DNA of 64,000 nt from Pseudomonas sp. R76 (GCF_009834565.1 NZ_CP019428.1:1550001-1614000); one strand, 5' to 3'. Shown: positions 32,338 to 40,970, counted from the stretch's first letter. Program-made: numbers and translations. Notes: a model not told the origin generated them from the letters alone.

Positions 32338-33300
32338 ATGGCTACAACTGTCAACAGCGACCTGATCATCTACAACGATGAGGCGCAAACTGCTTACCTG
32401 GAGCGCATCCAGGATAACCTGGACGTGTTCAATGCCTCGTCCAACGGCGCGATCGTCCTCGACAACGAACTGATCCAAGGCGACTTCCGCAAGCGTGCTT
32501 TCTACAAGCTCGGCGGCGGTCTGGAACACCGCGATGTCAACTCCGACGGCAAGGTAACCGCCAAGAAAATCGGCGCTGGTGAAGCTGTAGGCGTCAAGGC
32601 GCCCTGGAAATACGGTCCATACCAAACCACCGAAGAGGCGTTCAAGCGTCGCGGTCGTGCGGTAGATGAGTTTTCCCAGATCATCGGCGCCGATGTGGCT
32701 GATGCGACCATCGAAGGCTTCATCGAGTACGCCACCGGCGCCCTCAAGGCTGCCATCGGATCGAACGCCGCAATGGTGGTGTCTGCCAACATCGAAACCG
32801 ACGGCAAGAAGACCCTGACCCGTGGCATGCGCAAATTCGGCGACAAGTTTGGCCGCATTGCGCTGTGGGTCATGCACTCGTCTGCCTATTTCGACATCGT
32901 TGATGAAGCGATCGCGAACAAGGTCTACGAAGAAGCGGGCGTCGTGATCTACGGCGGCCTGCCTGGCACCCTGGGCAAGCCGGTGCTGGTGACCGACAAG
33001 GCGCCAGTGGATGCGATCTTCGGCCTGCTGCCGAATGCCGTGGTGATCACCGAGTCCCAGGCCCCGGGTTTCCGTTCTTACGACGTGAACGACGAGGAAA
33101 ACCTGGCCATCGGTTACCGCGCCGAGGGCACCGTCAACATCGACGTGCTGGGTTACAGCTGGAAGGAAACCACGGGCGGTACCAACCCGACTCTGGCCGC
33201 CGTCGGCTCTGCTGCGAACTGGGTCAAACACTCGGACAGCAACAAGGTCACCGCTGGCGTGATGATCAACCTCACCACCACGCCACCAGTCGGCGGCTGA
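32338..33300 (+). CDS. Major capsid protein
   Basis: The product is 320 residues, preceded by GGGGAAAG. The sequence (SNGAIVLDNELIQGDFRKRA; GRIALWVMHSSAYFDIVDEA; VTDKAPVDAIFGLLPNAVVI) fits the HK97-fold major capsid family found with DUF4055 portals. There is no protease gene nearby, and the scaffold is separate. Confidence 0.88.
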   Translation: MATTVNSDLIIYNDEAQTAYLERIQDNLDVFNASSNGAIVLDNELIQGDFRKRAFYKLGGGLEHRDVNSDGKVTAKKIGAGEAVGVKAPWKYGPYQTTEEAFKRRGRAVDEFSQIIGADVADATIEGFIEYATGALKAAIGSNAAMVVSANIETDGKKTLTRGMRKFGDKFGRIALWVMHSSAYFDIVDEAIANKVYEEAGVVIYGGLPGTLGKPVLVTDKAPVDAIFGLLPNAVVITESQAPGFRSYDVNDEENLAIGYRAEGTVNIDVLGYSWKETTGGTNPTLAAVGSAANWVKHSDSNKVTAGVMINLTTTPPVGG

Positions 33301-33346
33301 TAACCACCCCAGAAAGCGGTCAGTGATGGCCGCTACGGAGATTCCG

Positions 33347-33937
33347 ATGGAACTCGTTTACACAAATCAGCTTGAAGGCTTCGAGCCTGGCAAGCGTTAT
33401 CGCGTCCCAGGCCTGTTCCGCAGCATTGAGCGCGATGCAACAGCGGTGACCGTAGTGGGTAACTATCCCGAAATCGTCACGGCATACGAAGATGTTGGCG
33501 TCGATGTTGAGGTGGTCGCGCTGCCAGAGCCTGTTGTTGTCGGCATGCCGGTGGAGGCATCTAGTGAGTTGTCTAAGCTGCTTGCCGCTCTGCAAGCCGA
33601 GAATGGCGCAATGGTTCTGCTGGTCGACGGCCTGGAGGCTGGCGAAATCCACCGTCCAGAGTCTGGCGAACTGGCGTTGCGCCTGTTTGACGTGCTGGGC
33701 ACCATCCATGCTTCGGTTGGTGAGTTGACCACTGAGCGTGATGGCCTGGCCTTGACTGTCGACGCGCTGCGCGCCGAGGTTGAAGCGCTGAAGAAGTCTG
33801 CCCTCGCGCCGCCGGTTGATGAGGCCGGTGAAATCGCGGCGCTGAAAACAAAGCTCGACGAAGCCAAGATTCAGTATCGGGCCAACGCCTCCAAAGAATC
33901 CCTGGAAAAGCTCGTCGCTGAGCTGCCCAAGGAGTAA
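33347..33937 (+). CDS. Head protein with HeH/Rho-N-like C-terminus
   Basis: The product is 196 residues from the ATG at 33347 (GGAG upstream). The beta-rich N-terminus (YTNQLEGFEPGKRYRVPGLF) is followed by a coiled-coil centre and a C-terminal AKIQYRANASKESLEKLVAE that looks like an HeH/LEM helix-extension-helix. It lies between capsid and connector, probably a head-associated protein. Confidence 0.6.
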   Translation: MELVYTNQLEGFEPGKRYRVPGLFRSIERDATAVTVVGNYPEIVTAYEDVGVDVEVVALPEPVVVGMPVEASSELSKLLAALQAENGAMVLLVDGLEAGEIHRPESGELALRLFDVLGTIHASVGELTTERDGLALTVDALRAEVEALKKSALAPPVDEAGEIAALKTKLDEAKIQYRANASKESLEKLVAELPKE

Positions 33938-33996
33938 TACTGCAGGCTGTCGGTGATCCGGCAGCCGCTCATCAAAACATTCCAGCGAGTTGACGC

Positions 33997-34500
33997 ATGA
34001 CACTCATCATTGAGGACGGCACTGGCAAGCCAGACGCCGAAAGCTACGCGAGCGCTGAGGACCTGGCTATGTATGCCGTGAAATTCGGCACGGTCATCCC
34101 CGCAGGCGTTCCTGAGCAGGAAGCGTTGCTGCGCCGGGCCGCCTTGGCGATGGATGGCATGACCTGGAAGGGGCGCAAGATGAGCAGCGAGCAGGGCCTG
34201 TCCTGGCCGCGCCGGGAAGTGCTGCTGGATCATGAGATCAAGCCGAACAACTACCTGCCGGCGCGTATTCAGTACGGCCAGATGGCCCTGGCCGCCGAGA
34301 TTCACCAGGACGACATCGACCCAGTGGAGAAGCGCAAAGGTGCTGTCTTACTGGATCGTGTCGAGGGAGCGGTGACGCGGCAGTACGCGGCGATCCCATC
34401 TACCAGTAACAGGCTGCTGCCGGCGGCGCCGGATCGGCCGAGTGCAACCCAGTTTGCCGACTACCTACAAAAGCGCGGGTTGTTCGCGATCCGCGCATAG
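33997..34500 (+). CDS. Head-tail connector, DnaT-like (PF20557-type)
   Basis: The product is 167 residues. The pattern ESYASAEDLAMYAV, EALLRRAALAMDGMTWKGRK, then LSWPRREV is that of proteins annotated as putative DnaT-like ssDNA-binding proteins, which occupy the head-tail adaptor position in siphophages. The genomic place (after capsid, before head closure) indicates an adaptor rather than replication function. Confidence 0.8.
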   Translation: MTLIIEDGTGKPDAESYASAEDLAMYAVKFGTVIPAGVPEQEALLRRAALAMDGMTWKGRKMSSEQGLSWPRREVLLDHEIKPNNYLPARIQYGQMALAAEIHQDDIDPVEKRKGAVLLDRVEGAVTRQYAAIPSTSNRLLPAAPDRPSATQFADYLQKRGLFAIRA

Positions 34501-34517
34501 CTGCAACGGAGACCACC

Positions 34518-34889
34518 ATGGCCACCTTCTACGACGAAATGGCCGTGATGGCTCTGGAGATGATCACAGAGTTTGGCCAGCCCGTGACCATCAGCAAGAC
34601 TGAGCCGGGCGAGTACGACCCGGAGACTGGCGGGGAAGCGCCTGGCGCAACAGTCGAGCAAACCGCCCAGGGCATCCTGCTCGACTTCACCGGCCAAGAA
34701 TTTCAAACCAACAGCCTCATCCGGCAGGGCGACAAGAAGCTCAAGATCGCCGCGCAGGGTTTGGCTTGGGTACCCGGGCTGCTCGACAAGGTGGTCGCTC
34801 AGGGGCGCACCTGGTCAATTGTCCCGCCGCTGAAAGAGGTCAACCCGGCGGGCACGCCGATCCTGTATGAGTTGCAGGTGCGGTCATGA
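34518..34889 (+). CDS. Head-closure / neck protein
   Basis: The product is 123 residues, beta-rich (GQPVTISKTEPGEYDPETGG; GRTWSIVPPLKEVNPAGTPI). Its size and position between the DnaT-like adaptor and the HK97-gp10-like protein match head-closure (stopper) proteins. Confidence 0.7.
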   Translation: MATFYDEMAVMALEMITEFGQPVTISKTEPGEYDPETGGEAPGATVEQTAQGILLDFTGQEFQTNSLIRQGDKKLKIAAQGLAWVPGLLDKVVAQGRTWSIVPPLKEVNPAGTPILYELQVRS

Positions 34890-35542
34890 CGAACAAATAC
34901 GCGAGTATGAACGGCAGCTTTGCCGAGAACATCCGTGACTTCGCCGAACGGGCGAAAGACGGTATCGACGCAACCATTCGCGAGATTGTGATTGAGATCG
35001 GCAGCAGCGTTATCCTCAAGTCGCCAGTCGGCAATCCTGAAATCTGGGCAGCGAACGTCGTTCACCGACAGGCGAACAAGCGAGCCGCCGATGACTACGA
35101 CTTCAAGGTTTCGGTGCGCAACACGATCATCAACCTCAACGAATCGAACTTCACAAAGGCCGGCAAGCTGCGAAAGGGCGTGAAGTACGCCAAGCCCCTG
35201 ACCAAGACCGAGCGCGACCAGAACTTCAACGTGAACGGTTTGGTTGCAGGCAAGGGCTACGTCGGCGGGCGGTTTCGCGGGAACTGGCAGTTTTCGATTG
35301 ATACGCCGGCCGAGGGAGTGCTTGACCAGATCGATGTCAGCGGTAACGTCAGCATCGCCGTGCTCAAGGCGCAGGTTCAATCCCTGACAGCAGGGCAAAC
35401 GGCCTACATCGTGAATAACCTGCCCTACGGAATCCCGCTTGAGTATGGGCATAGCAAGCAAGCGCCTCACGGGATGATTCGGGTCACGTTGTCTCAGTTC
35501 CAGAAAACTGTCGATGACGCCATCAGGAATAACCAAGTATGA
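34886..35542 (+). CDS. Tail completion protein (HK97 gp10-like)
   Basis: The product is 218 residues. The start SFAENIRDFAERAKDGIDAT, the phrase VILKSPVGNPEIW, and the end YGIPLEYGHSKQAPHGMIRV match the gp10-like neck/tail completion family. It is coupled to both neighbours. Confidence 0.8.
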   Translation: MTNKYASMNGSFAENIRDFAERAKDGIDATIREIVIEIGSSVILKSPVGNPEIWAANVVHRQANKRAADDYDFKVSVRNTIINLNESNFTKAGKLRKGVKYAKPLTKTERDQNFNVNGLVAGKGYVGGRFRGNWQFSIDTPAEGVLDQIDVSGNVSIAVLKAQVQSLTAGQTAYIVNNLPYGIPLEYGHSKQAPHGMIRVTLSQFQKTVDDAIRNNQV

Positions 35543-35958
35543 GCCACGCCATCATCGCGTCGATCTACGAGGCCAAGTTGCTTGCCTGGAGCAAGGCGCG
35601 GGCAGAACCCATCAAGGTCGTGTTCGAAAACACTCAGTACGATCCGGCGGATGCCGAGACCTATCTGCGGGCGTTCATGCTCCCAGGCGACACCGCGAGC
35701 AGCACGCTCGCTGGCGACCACCGCGCTTTCATCGGCGTCTACCAAGTCAGCATTGTGGCTCCGGCGAACACCGGGAAGACAAAGACGAACCCACTGGTAG
35801 CTGAGCTGACCGCGCTGTTTCCGCTGTACGCGAGAGACACGAAGGCAGGCCTCACCGTCGTTACGATGTCGCCAGTTGACCCCGGCCCAGGCATCCCCGA
35901 TCCACCCACATTTACCGTGTCGGTGTCGTTCGAATACCGAGCGGACATCGCCACCTGA
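35539..35958 (+). CDS. Tail terminator-like protein (DUF4128)
   Basis: The product is 139 residues. The sequence (VVFENTQYDPADAETYLRAF, then GVYQVSIVAPANTGK) fits DUF4128/tail terminator proteins, which cap the tail tube at its head-proximal end. It is followed by a terminator and the tube gene. Confidence 0.8.
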   Translation: MSHAIIASIYEAKLLAWSKARAEPIKVVFENTQYDPADAETYLRAFMLPGDTASSTLAGDHRAFIGVYQVSIVAPANTGKTKTNPLVAELTALFPLYARDTKAGLTVVTMSPVDPGPGIPDPPTFTVSVSFEYRADIAT

Positions 35959-35981
35959 ATAAGCCCGCTGGGCAAACCCCG

Positions 35982-36004
35982 AAACCCGCCTCTGTGCGGG
36001 TTTT
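35982..36004 (+). terminator. Terminator between neck and tail tube genes
   Basis: An AACCCGC-CTCTGT-GCGGGTTTT hairpin lies directly before the tail tube ribosome-binding site. Confidence 0.65.
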
Positions 36005-36030
36005 GTCATTTATGAAAAGAGGAAACACCC

Positions 36031-36678
36031 ATGCAAATGCCCAACGGCGCCACCCTTGAGATCGCGTCAATCTACGGCACGCCGATCCCATTCACCGCCC
36101 TGACCAACGCCAATCCAGCCGTCGCAACGGCTGCGGCGCACGGTCTGGCCGAGGGCGACATCATTGCCGTGAATTCTGGCTGGACCCGCCTCGATGGTCG
36201 CGGCGTTCGAGTTGGGACTATTGCCAGCGGCACGTTCGCGCTGGAGAACATCAATACGACCAGCATCCAGCAGTATCCCGCGGGCTCGGGGATTGGTTCC
36301 GTTCGCGAGGTGACAGCCTTCACCGAGATCTCGCAGATTACTGAGATGAATTCCAGTGGTGGTGATCAGCAGTTCCTGACCTTCGGCTTCCTGGCCGACG
36401 ATGATGATCGCCAGATGCCGACCACAAAAAACCCGATCACGCTGACCTTCACGGTCGCTGATGATCCTTCCAAGCCTTACGTGGCGGTGTGTGAAGCTGC
36501 TGACGACGACAAGCAGGCTCGTTTGCTTCGCCTGAACCTGCCGGGCGGCAGCAGCATCATCTACAACGGCTATGTGTCGATCACGTCGACCCCGACCATG
36601 TCCCGCAACAACCTGATGACCCGTGTGATCAGCCTGGCGCTGACCGGTCGCCCAGCCCGTTACGCGGCTGCGGTGTAA
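36031..36678 (+). CDS. Major tail tube protein
   Basis: The product is 215 residues with GAGGAAAC upstream. The beta-rich sequence (NPITLTFTVADDPSKPYVAV; YVSITSTPTMSRNNLMTRVI) and its place directly before the tail chaperone genes identify the tube subunit (lambda gpV-like). Confidence 0.85.
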   Translation: MQMPNGATLEIASIYGTPIPFTALTNANPAVATAAAHGLAEGDIIAVNSGWTRLDGRGVRVGTIASGTFALENINTTSIQQYPAGSGIGSVREVTAFTEISQITEMNSSGGDQQFLTFGFLADDDDRQMPTTKNPITLTFTVADDPSKPYVAVCEAADDDKQARLLRLNLPGGSSIIYNGYVSITSTPTMSRNNLMTRVISLALTGRPARYAAAV

Positions 36679-36681
36679 CCC

Positions 36682-37062
36682 ATGGCCAAGTTCAAGTTGA
36701 TCCAGAAACCGACCTTCAAGGCACCGGTGATGATCCAGCGCGCCGGCTACAACGCCGAAAAGGTGGAGTTCGAGTTTAAGTACTTGGACCGCACTGCGCT
36801 CGCCGAGCTGTACACCGGCTGGAACGAGCGGCACGACGAACTGGGCAAGCAGGTCGGCGACATGGACCTTAAAGCTTTCACTGCCGCCCAGATCGCCCTG
36901 CAAGCCGACCAACTGCTGGATGTGGTTGTCGGCTGGGATATCGAAGAGGAATTCACGCCTGAAAACGTGCGCATCCTCGTTAATTCGATCAACTCGGCGC
37001 CGAAGGCAGTGTTGAACGCTTACGCCGAAGCCTTCAGCGAAGCACGCCTGGGAAACTCCTAA
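36682..37062 (+). CDS. Tail assembly chaperone G
   Basis: The product is 126 residues. The length and position (between tube and tape measure), together with an in-phase slippery heptamer 4 codons before its stop, identify it as the G-type tail chaperone that coats the tape measure during assembly. The frameshift product is described separately. Confidence 0.85.
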   Translation: MAKFKLIQKPTFKAPVMIQRAGYNAEKVEFEFKYLDRTALAELYTGWNERHDELGKQVGDMDLKAFTAAQIALQADQLLDVVVGWDIEEEFTPENVRILVNSINSAPKAVLNAYAEAFSEARLGNS

Positions 37063-37388
37063 GCGCCTCCCGCGCGCTGTATGAGCCAGGGCCGTCAGAT
37101 GCAGATCTGATGGCCTTCGGTTTATCGCGCCAGGACATCCCCGACAAGGAAGTCGGCATCTGGCCAGACAACTGGGACGCCTTCAAAGTCTTCGAGGCCA
37201 TGAGTACCCAGTGGCGCACGGGCGCGTGCGGCGCAACAGGCATGGACTACAGCGTTCTCTCCGGTGTGATTCGGATGTGTGGCGTACCGATCAGCCAGCG
37301 ACAAACCATTTTCAGCGACTTCCGGCGGATGGAGACCGAAGCCCTGCAGGTGATGGCGGAGCAGAGGGAAAGTGCGAGGGGAGCCTGA
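36682..37388 (+). CDS. Tail assembly chaperone GT (programmed -1 frameshift product)
   Basis: It would be translated as 36682-37056 joined to 37056-37388, about 235 residues. After the shift at GGGAAAC the reading continues LLSASRALYEPGPSDADLMA FGL, then EVGIWPDNWDAFKVFEAM, the DUF1799-like T domain. An ATG at 37110 could also start a separate T protein, but the unbroken -1 frame and the heptamer favour a fusion as in lambda gpGT. The T part binds tube subunits and the G part binds the tape measure. Confidence 0.8.
37050..37056 (+). other. -1 frameshift slippery heptamer GGGAAAC
   Basis: G GGA AAC is in the correct X XXY YYZ phase of gene G, two codons before its TAA. Lambda uses GGGAAAG at the same place. 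Confidence 0.85.
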
Positions 37389-37447
37389 TCCTCAGGCACA
37401 AAGACGCAAAACAACCAACATGACGCGGCATGGCCGCAGGAGTGGGT

Positions 37448-37654
37448 ATGCAAAAGAGTGATCAGTTCAGCCCGGTAATCGCTTGGCGCTCAATGCTGGG
37501 GAGCAAGCCCAATCGCGAGCCAGTCGAAGTTGATGTCCAAGATGGGCGCGCCGAGTACTTGCTCAGCGGCCCGTATAATCTTTCTGAGGGCGGCAAAATC
37601 GAAGTTGTTGGTGGCAAGCTTCTTTTTACAGGCAGCAGAACGAAGATCAGTTGA
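37448..37654 (+). CDS. Small hypothetical protein, 68 aa
   Basis: It starts ATG at 37448 with CAGGAG upstream (MQKSDQFSPVIAWRSMLGSK). Its end overlaps the convergent gene by 8 bp. It is the first gene of an insertion between chaperone and tape measure. Function is unknown. Confidence 0.5.
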   Translation: MQKSDQFSPVIAWRSMLGSKPNREPVEVDVQDGRAEYLLSGPYNLSEGGKIEVVGGKLLFTGSRTKIS

Positions 37655-37901
37655 TGTGATGGAAGACCCTGGCGAACGTGCCGTCACCTGAGTAGTTCAG
37701 ATCACCAGCCAAGATCAGCGCATACCCTGGCCCAACGTTTTTGAGTGATTCGGAGATAGTCTCAAAATCAAACTCCGACAAAAAGGTAATGACGCCACAC
37801 CCCACTTCAAAACCTTTGTGGGCGAATAATTCCACTACAGGAATGTATTCATTTTTCGACGTGACGATGATGTAGGGGAAGATGGTTTGTGCTTCGCTCA
37901 C
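37647..37901 (-). CDS. Small hypothetical protein, GTG start
   Basis: The product is 84 residues from the GTG at 37901 with a strong GGAGG five bases upstream. The alpha/beta sequence (FPYIIVTSKNEYIPVVELFA) has no recognised family. It is probably transcribed with the Arc-type repressor upstream (37982-38365). Confidence 0.6.
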   Translation of the reverse strand: MSEAQTIFPYIIVTSKNEYIPVVELFAHKGFEVGCGVITFLSEFDFETISESLKNVGPGYALILAGDLNYSGDGTFARVFHHIN

Positions 37902-37981
37902 ATTGACCTCCAGGTCATAAACGCGCCGATATTGGCGCTATCCCAGTCCTTGGGCTTGCAGGCGTAGGACTGGGAAATCCT

Positions 37982-38365
37982 TTAATCGAGCATTTCCCGG
38001 CGCATCATGGCCTGGAACTTCTCCCGCTCGATTCTGCCGAGAGCCTCCGCCACTTCGAGTATCTGAGGGCCGAAACTGTCTTCATCTTCGGTGCCGGCGG
38101 CTGCCTTGGCTTTGCTCATGAGCAAATCGAGGGCGCGGCTGTGCTTGGCGCTTTCCATGCTGAGCCTGGCTATTTCCCTGTCCAGTTCATCAGCCTTTGC
38201 CACCTCAACCTCGTCAAGGGTTCGAGGGGAGAAGCTTTCCTCAAGGCGAGCTGTGATTTCAGCGTTGAGGCTGCGCTTGGTCTTTCGAGCAGACTCTTCA
38301 AGCTTCTCCCGGAGTGGTAGCGGCATCCGCAGCGGGTAGGCGGTTGGCTGAATCTTCTCGCTCAT
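37982..38365 (-). CDS. Arc/Mnt-family repressor
   Basis: The product is 127 residues from the ATG at 38365 (AGGACAAAG upstream); a longer frame enters the operator and is rejected. The N-terminus (YPLRMPLPLREKLEESARKT, then KRSLNAEITARLEESF) is the ribbon-helix-helix of the Arc/Mnt family, and the C-terminal coiled coil is an oligomerisation region, as in Mnt. It is divergent from an arc-like gene and an antirepressor, the layout of P22 immI. Confidence 0.82.
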   Translation of the reverse strand: MSEKIQPTAYPLRMPLPLREKLEESARKTKRSLNAEITARLEESFSPRTLDEVEVAKADELDREIARLSMESAKHSRALDLLMSKAKAAAGTEDEDSFGPQILEVAEALGRIEREKFQAMMRREMLD

Positions 38366-38394
38366 CTTTGTCCTAGGGGTGAAGGTGTATATGG

Positions 38395-38487
38395 AGTATG
38401 CAAATAGATTTGTTTTGAGATCAAAGAATCTATTTGACGCCACTGATATCTTGATATCTAATAGATTCACACCACAAGGAGCCAGCC
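38395..38487. promoter_or_regulatory. Operator region between divergent Arc-type genes
   Basis: A perfect 10-bp inverted repeat, CAAATAGATT (38401-38410) and AATCTATTTG (38427-38436), is present, with a third AATAGATT at 38460-38467 and two GATATC steps. These are likely sites for the ribbon-helix-helix repressors controlling both promoters. Confidence 0.65.
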
Positions 38488-38664
38488 ATGGCAGCGAAGA
38501 CACCAATCAGTCCATACCCACTGCGCCTGCGGCCGCACGTGAAAGAGGCTGCGAAAGCGCAGTCGGAGCTCTACCGACGCAGCCTGAATACCGAAATTGA
38601 AATGCTTATTGAGGAGGGGCTGAAATGGCGGGAGATGCAGCAGAGCAGGCAGGCGGTAGCCTGA
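38488..38664 (+). CDS. arc: Arc-like ribbon-helix-helix repressor, 58 aa
   Basis: ATG at 38488 with AAGGAG upstream, stop at 38664. The protein begins MAAKTPISPYPLRLRPHVKE and contains RRSLNTEIEMLIEEGL, the RHH pattern of Arc (53 aa in P22). It is the first gene of the rightward operon with the antirepressor, as arc-ant in P22. Confidence 0.8.
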   Translation: MAAKTPISPYPLRLRPHVKEAAKAQSELYRRSLNTEIEMLIEEGLKWREMQQSRQAVA

Positions 38665-38732
38665 AACGAAGAAGCCCCGGCGTGCAGGCCAGAGCTTCAG
38701 ATAACGAAATCAACTTCGGAGAAGAAAACGTC

Positions 38733-39605
38733 ATGAGCGATATTAGCACAGCTGTATCCAATGTCATCCCCTTCAAGTTCGGCAAACAACAGGTCCGCAC
38801 GCTGCTGATCGACGATCAACCTTGGTTCGTGGCCAACGATGTTTCTGCTGCGCTTCAGTACGGCGAAGCGTCGGCGATGACTCGCAATCTGGACGACGAC
38901 GAAAAGGGTCTGTCTATTGTGCAGACCCTTGGCGGTGATCAGGAGATGCTGGTCATAAACGAATCCGGCCTTTACTCGGCGATCCTGCGCAGTCGCAAGG
39001 CCGAAGCCAAGCGCTTTAAGAAGTGGGTCACTGCTGAGGTTCTTCCGGCGATCCGCAAGCACGGTCGATATGAGGACCAGGGCAAGATGGCTACACTCAT
39101 GGACGAGCTTATCGGCATGAGCGAGCTGAATGTCATCAAAGGCTTGATCCGCGACAAGTCTAAGGCTGTTTCAGCTGATCAGCGCCAAGGTTTTCAGCTG
39201 GTGATGCACAATCGCCTGCACACCCGCTTCAATGTTCCACGCACTGAGCTGATCCCTGCTGACCAATTCGATCAAGCCTGCAACTTCATTGGCAGCTATG
39301 CACTTGAAGGCGAGTACCTGCCCAAGACAGAGCTGGTCAGCAATACGAATGCACTGTCGGACAAAGAGCTCTACAACGTATTTTTCCTGATGCACCACTT
39401 CTTGGCGCTGAAGAGGGTTTACGACGAGTACCAGCTTTATAGCGCGCTCAGCATGCTCGGCTCTCAGGCTGGCGCTGACATGATTGACCACTTCCGCGAC
39501 CCGATGGTGGCCGTTTCCACTCTGAAGCAACGACTCCCGGACATGGAGGCAGCAGCAGTTCGTATGGGGATGGAGCCTGGTTTTGTGATGAGGATGGCGG
39601 CATGA
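38733..39605 (+). CDS. BRO-N antirepressor (immI ant-like)
   Basis: The product is 290 residues from the ATG at 38733. An upstream ATG at 38625 inside arc has a stronger GAGGAGGGG site, so a 326-residue form is possible. The BRO-N domain (QPWFVANDVSAALQYGEASA, then RFKKWVTAEVLPAIRKHGRY) is followed by a C-terminal domain of the phage antirepressor type. It is likely kept silent by the Arc/Mnt-like repressors and, when expressed, inactivates a CI repressor. Confidence 0.82.
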   Translation: MSDISTAVSNVIPFKFGKQQVRTLLIDDQPWFVANDVSAALQYGEASAMTRNLDDDEKGLSIVQTLGGDQEMLVINESGLYSAILRSRKAEAKRFKKWVTAEVLPAIRKHGRYEDQGKMATLMDELIGMSELNVIKGLIRDKSKAVSADQRQGFQLVMHNRLHTRFNVPRTELIPADQFDQACNFIGSYALEGEYLPKTELVSNTNALSDKELYNVFFLMHHFLALKRVYDEYQLYSALSMLGSQAGADMIDHFRDPMVAVSTLKQRLPDMEAAAVRMGMEPGFVMRMAA

Positions 39606-39820
39606 ACTTCACACTCAAAGCTGGCGGTCGCGCTCTGATCCTTTCCCCGGAGCTGCCAAATCTGGTCGGCCGCTCTGGCCAGCTGATTCGCAAGGTCGAC
39701 GAAAATTGGCTGATGCTGGTCGAGGGCAAGCGCTACTCGGTCAGCGAGAAAAGTCTGATGCCTCTGGACGGCTTCAATCCTGGCGCTCCAAGCGCAATGT
39801 GTGCGGAGGTGGCGGCATGA
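39602..39820 (+). CDS. Small KOW-like hypothetical protein
   Basis: The product is 72 residues (MNFTLKAGGRALILSPELPN, then VDENWLMLVEGKRYSV). Short beta strands suggest a small barrel. It is coupled by 4 bp to the antirepressor and to the KilA-N gene. Function is unknown. Confidence 0.6.
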   Translation: MNFTLKAGGRALILSPELPNLVGRSGQLIRKVDENWLMLVEGKRYSVSEKSLMPLDGFNPGAPSAMCAEVAA

Positions 39821-40329
39821 ATACAGGAATTATTCCGTTCCACTACGAGGGGCAGGCCGTCAGCTTCAATAGTGACGGCTGGATAAATGCCACTGAAGTG
39901 GCGGCGCGTTACGGGAAGAAGCCAATCAAGTGGCTAGAGCTGGCCAGCACGAAAAACTACATGGCGGCGCTTTCTCGGCACCTCGGGTTTGATGTCCGCA
40001 ATTCGGACTTCAAAATGGTCGAGGCGTCCCGGGTTCGTGGTCGCGCCGGTACTTGGCTGCATCCAAAGCTTGCGGTTGCGTTTGCCCGATGGCTGGATGA
40101 CGACTTTGCGGTCTGGGCTGACCTTCATATTGATGCGCTCCTGCGTGGCGAACTCAACGAAAAGCAACAATTTGACCGGGCATGCAAGGCCCTGAACGAC
40201 GCTCAGAGCATTGCCAGCCTCAGCGGAAAAGAGCTTTCAAAGTTTCGGTGGAAAAAACCGAAGCTTGTGCACGACGTTGATTACTGGCGAGACCAATTGC
40301 AGCTCACGCTCGGCCTCGACGCCGCATAG
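39817..40329 (+). CDS. KilA-N domain protein
   Basis: The product is 170 residues from the ATG at 39817. The KilA-N domain (VSFNSDGWINATEVAARYGK, then FARWLDDDFAVWADLHID) is a DNA-binding fold of phage regulators and antirepressors. It is the last gene of the arc-ant operon before a terminator. Confidence 0.85.
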   Translation: MNTGIIPFHYEGQAVSFNSDGWINATEVAARYGKKPIKWLELASTKNYMAALSRHLGFDVRNSDFKMVEASRVRGRAGTWLHPKLAVAFARWLDDDFAVWADLHIDALLRGELNEKQQFDRACKALNDAQSIASLSGKELSKFRWKKPKLVHDVDYWRDQLQLTLGLDAA

Positions 40330-40347
40330 CCTCCCGCGAACCCGAAG

Positions 40348-40370
40348 AACCCCGCACATGCGGGGCTTTC
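40348..40370 (+). terminator. Terminator of arc-ant-kilA operon
   Basis: The stem CCCCGCA-CATGCGGGG (the palindromic core CCCCGCACATGCGGGG) is followed by CTTTCG. Confidence 0.6.
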
Positions 40371-40424
40371 GTGTTGCTCCCTTGTTGGTGATAAAGTCCC
40401 GCGATATCTCAACGAGGGAACGAT

Positions 40425-40913
40425 ATGAAAATGTTCGTGGGGGCTTTGGCGCTCGTAGCGCTGGCAGGGTGTGGTGACCAAGGGCCTTGGGATGGGCCTG
40501 TTGGCACTAAAATGGGGGTTACAACTTCTCAGCTGGAGAAATATGTCGCCCTGTCAAAAGATGGGGGCGCCGATCCCCTGGGGCGAACGACCTACTTTTC
40601 TCCGCAAGCGCCAAAAAACGAGGCAGGCGCTGATAGGTATTCATATTTAATCGGTGGAAAATCTGGGTTGTGCGAGGTCGGCCAGTGGTTTCAGAGCATT
40701 AACTCTACAAACTCCGACGTTGCAAAGTCGCTTGCAGATAAGTACGGGGCGCCAAACAAGGAGGCTGCGCCAAGCTGGGGCGTGTCATGGACGGCTGGCG
40801 AACATAAGCTTGACCATGACCTTGAGTCCATCAGGATCAAGTTCAGCGGTGAAGAACCCCGTATCTCTGCCTATGTGAAATACACGTACAAGAACCTGAA
40901 AGACTGCAAATAA
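40425..40913 (+). CDS. Lipoprotein moron
   Basis: The product is 162 residues. The signal MKMFVGALALVALAGCGDQG has a classic lipobox (LAGC), followed by Gly at +2. The mature part is soluble with Cys residues. It is located between the arc-ant operon and the tape measure, flanked by terminators. An envelope lipoprotein made by the lysogen could be a superinfection exclusion factor, as in T5 Llp or lambdoid Cor; this is inference. Confidence 0.7.
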   Translation: MKMFVGALALVALAGCGDQGPWDGPVGTKMGVTTSQLEKYVALSKDGGADPLGRTTYFSPQAPKNEAGADRYSYLIGGKSGLCEVGQWFQSINSTNSDVAKSLADKYGAPNKEAAPSWGVSWTAGEHKLDHDLESIRIKFSGEEPRISAYVKYTYKNLKDCK

Positions 40914-40928
40914 ATCTAATTCTGCAAA

Positions 40929-40970
40929 GAGCCCGCCTAGAGCGGGTTTTTTATTGCCCGGAGAAAACTG
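40929..40970 (+). terminator. Terminator/linker before tape measure gene
   Basis: AGCCCGC-CTAGA-GCGGGTTTTTTATTGCCC is followed by GGAGAAAACTG and the start codon, combining a terminator and the ribosome-binding site of the next gene. Confidence 0.7.
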
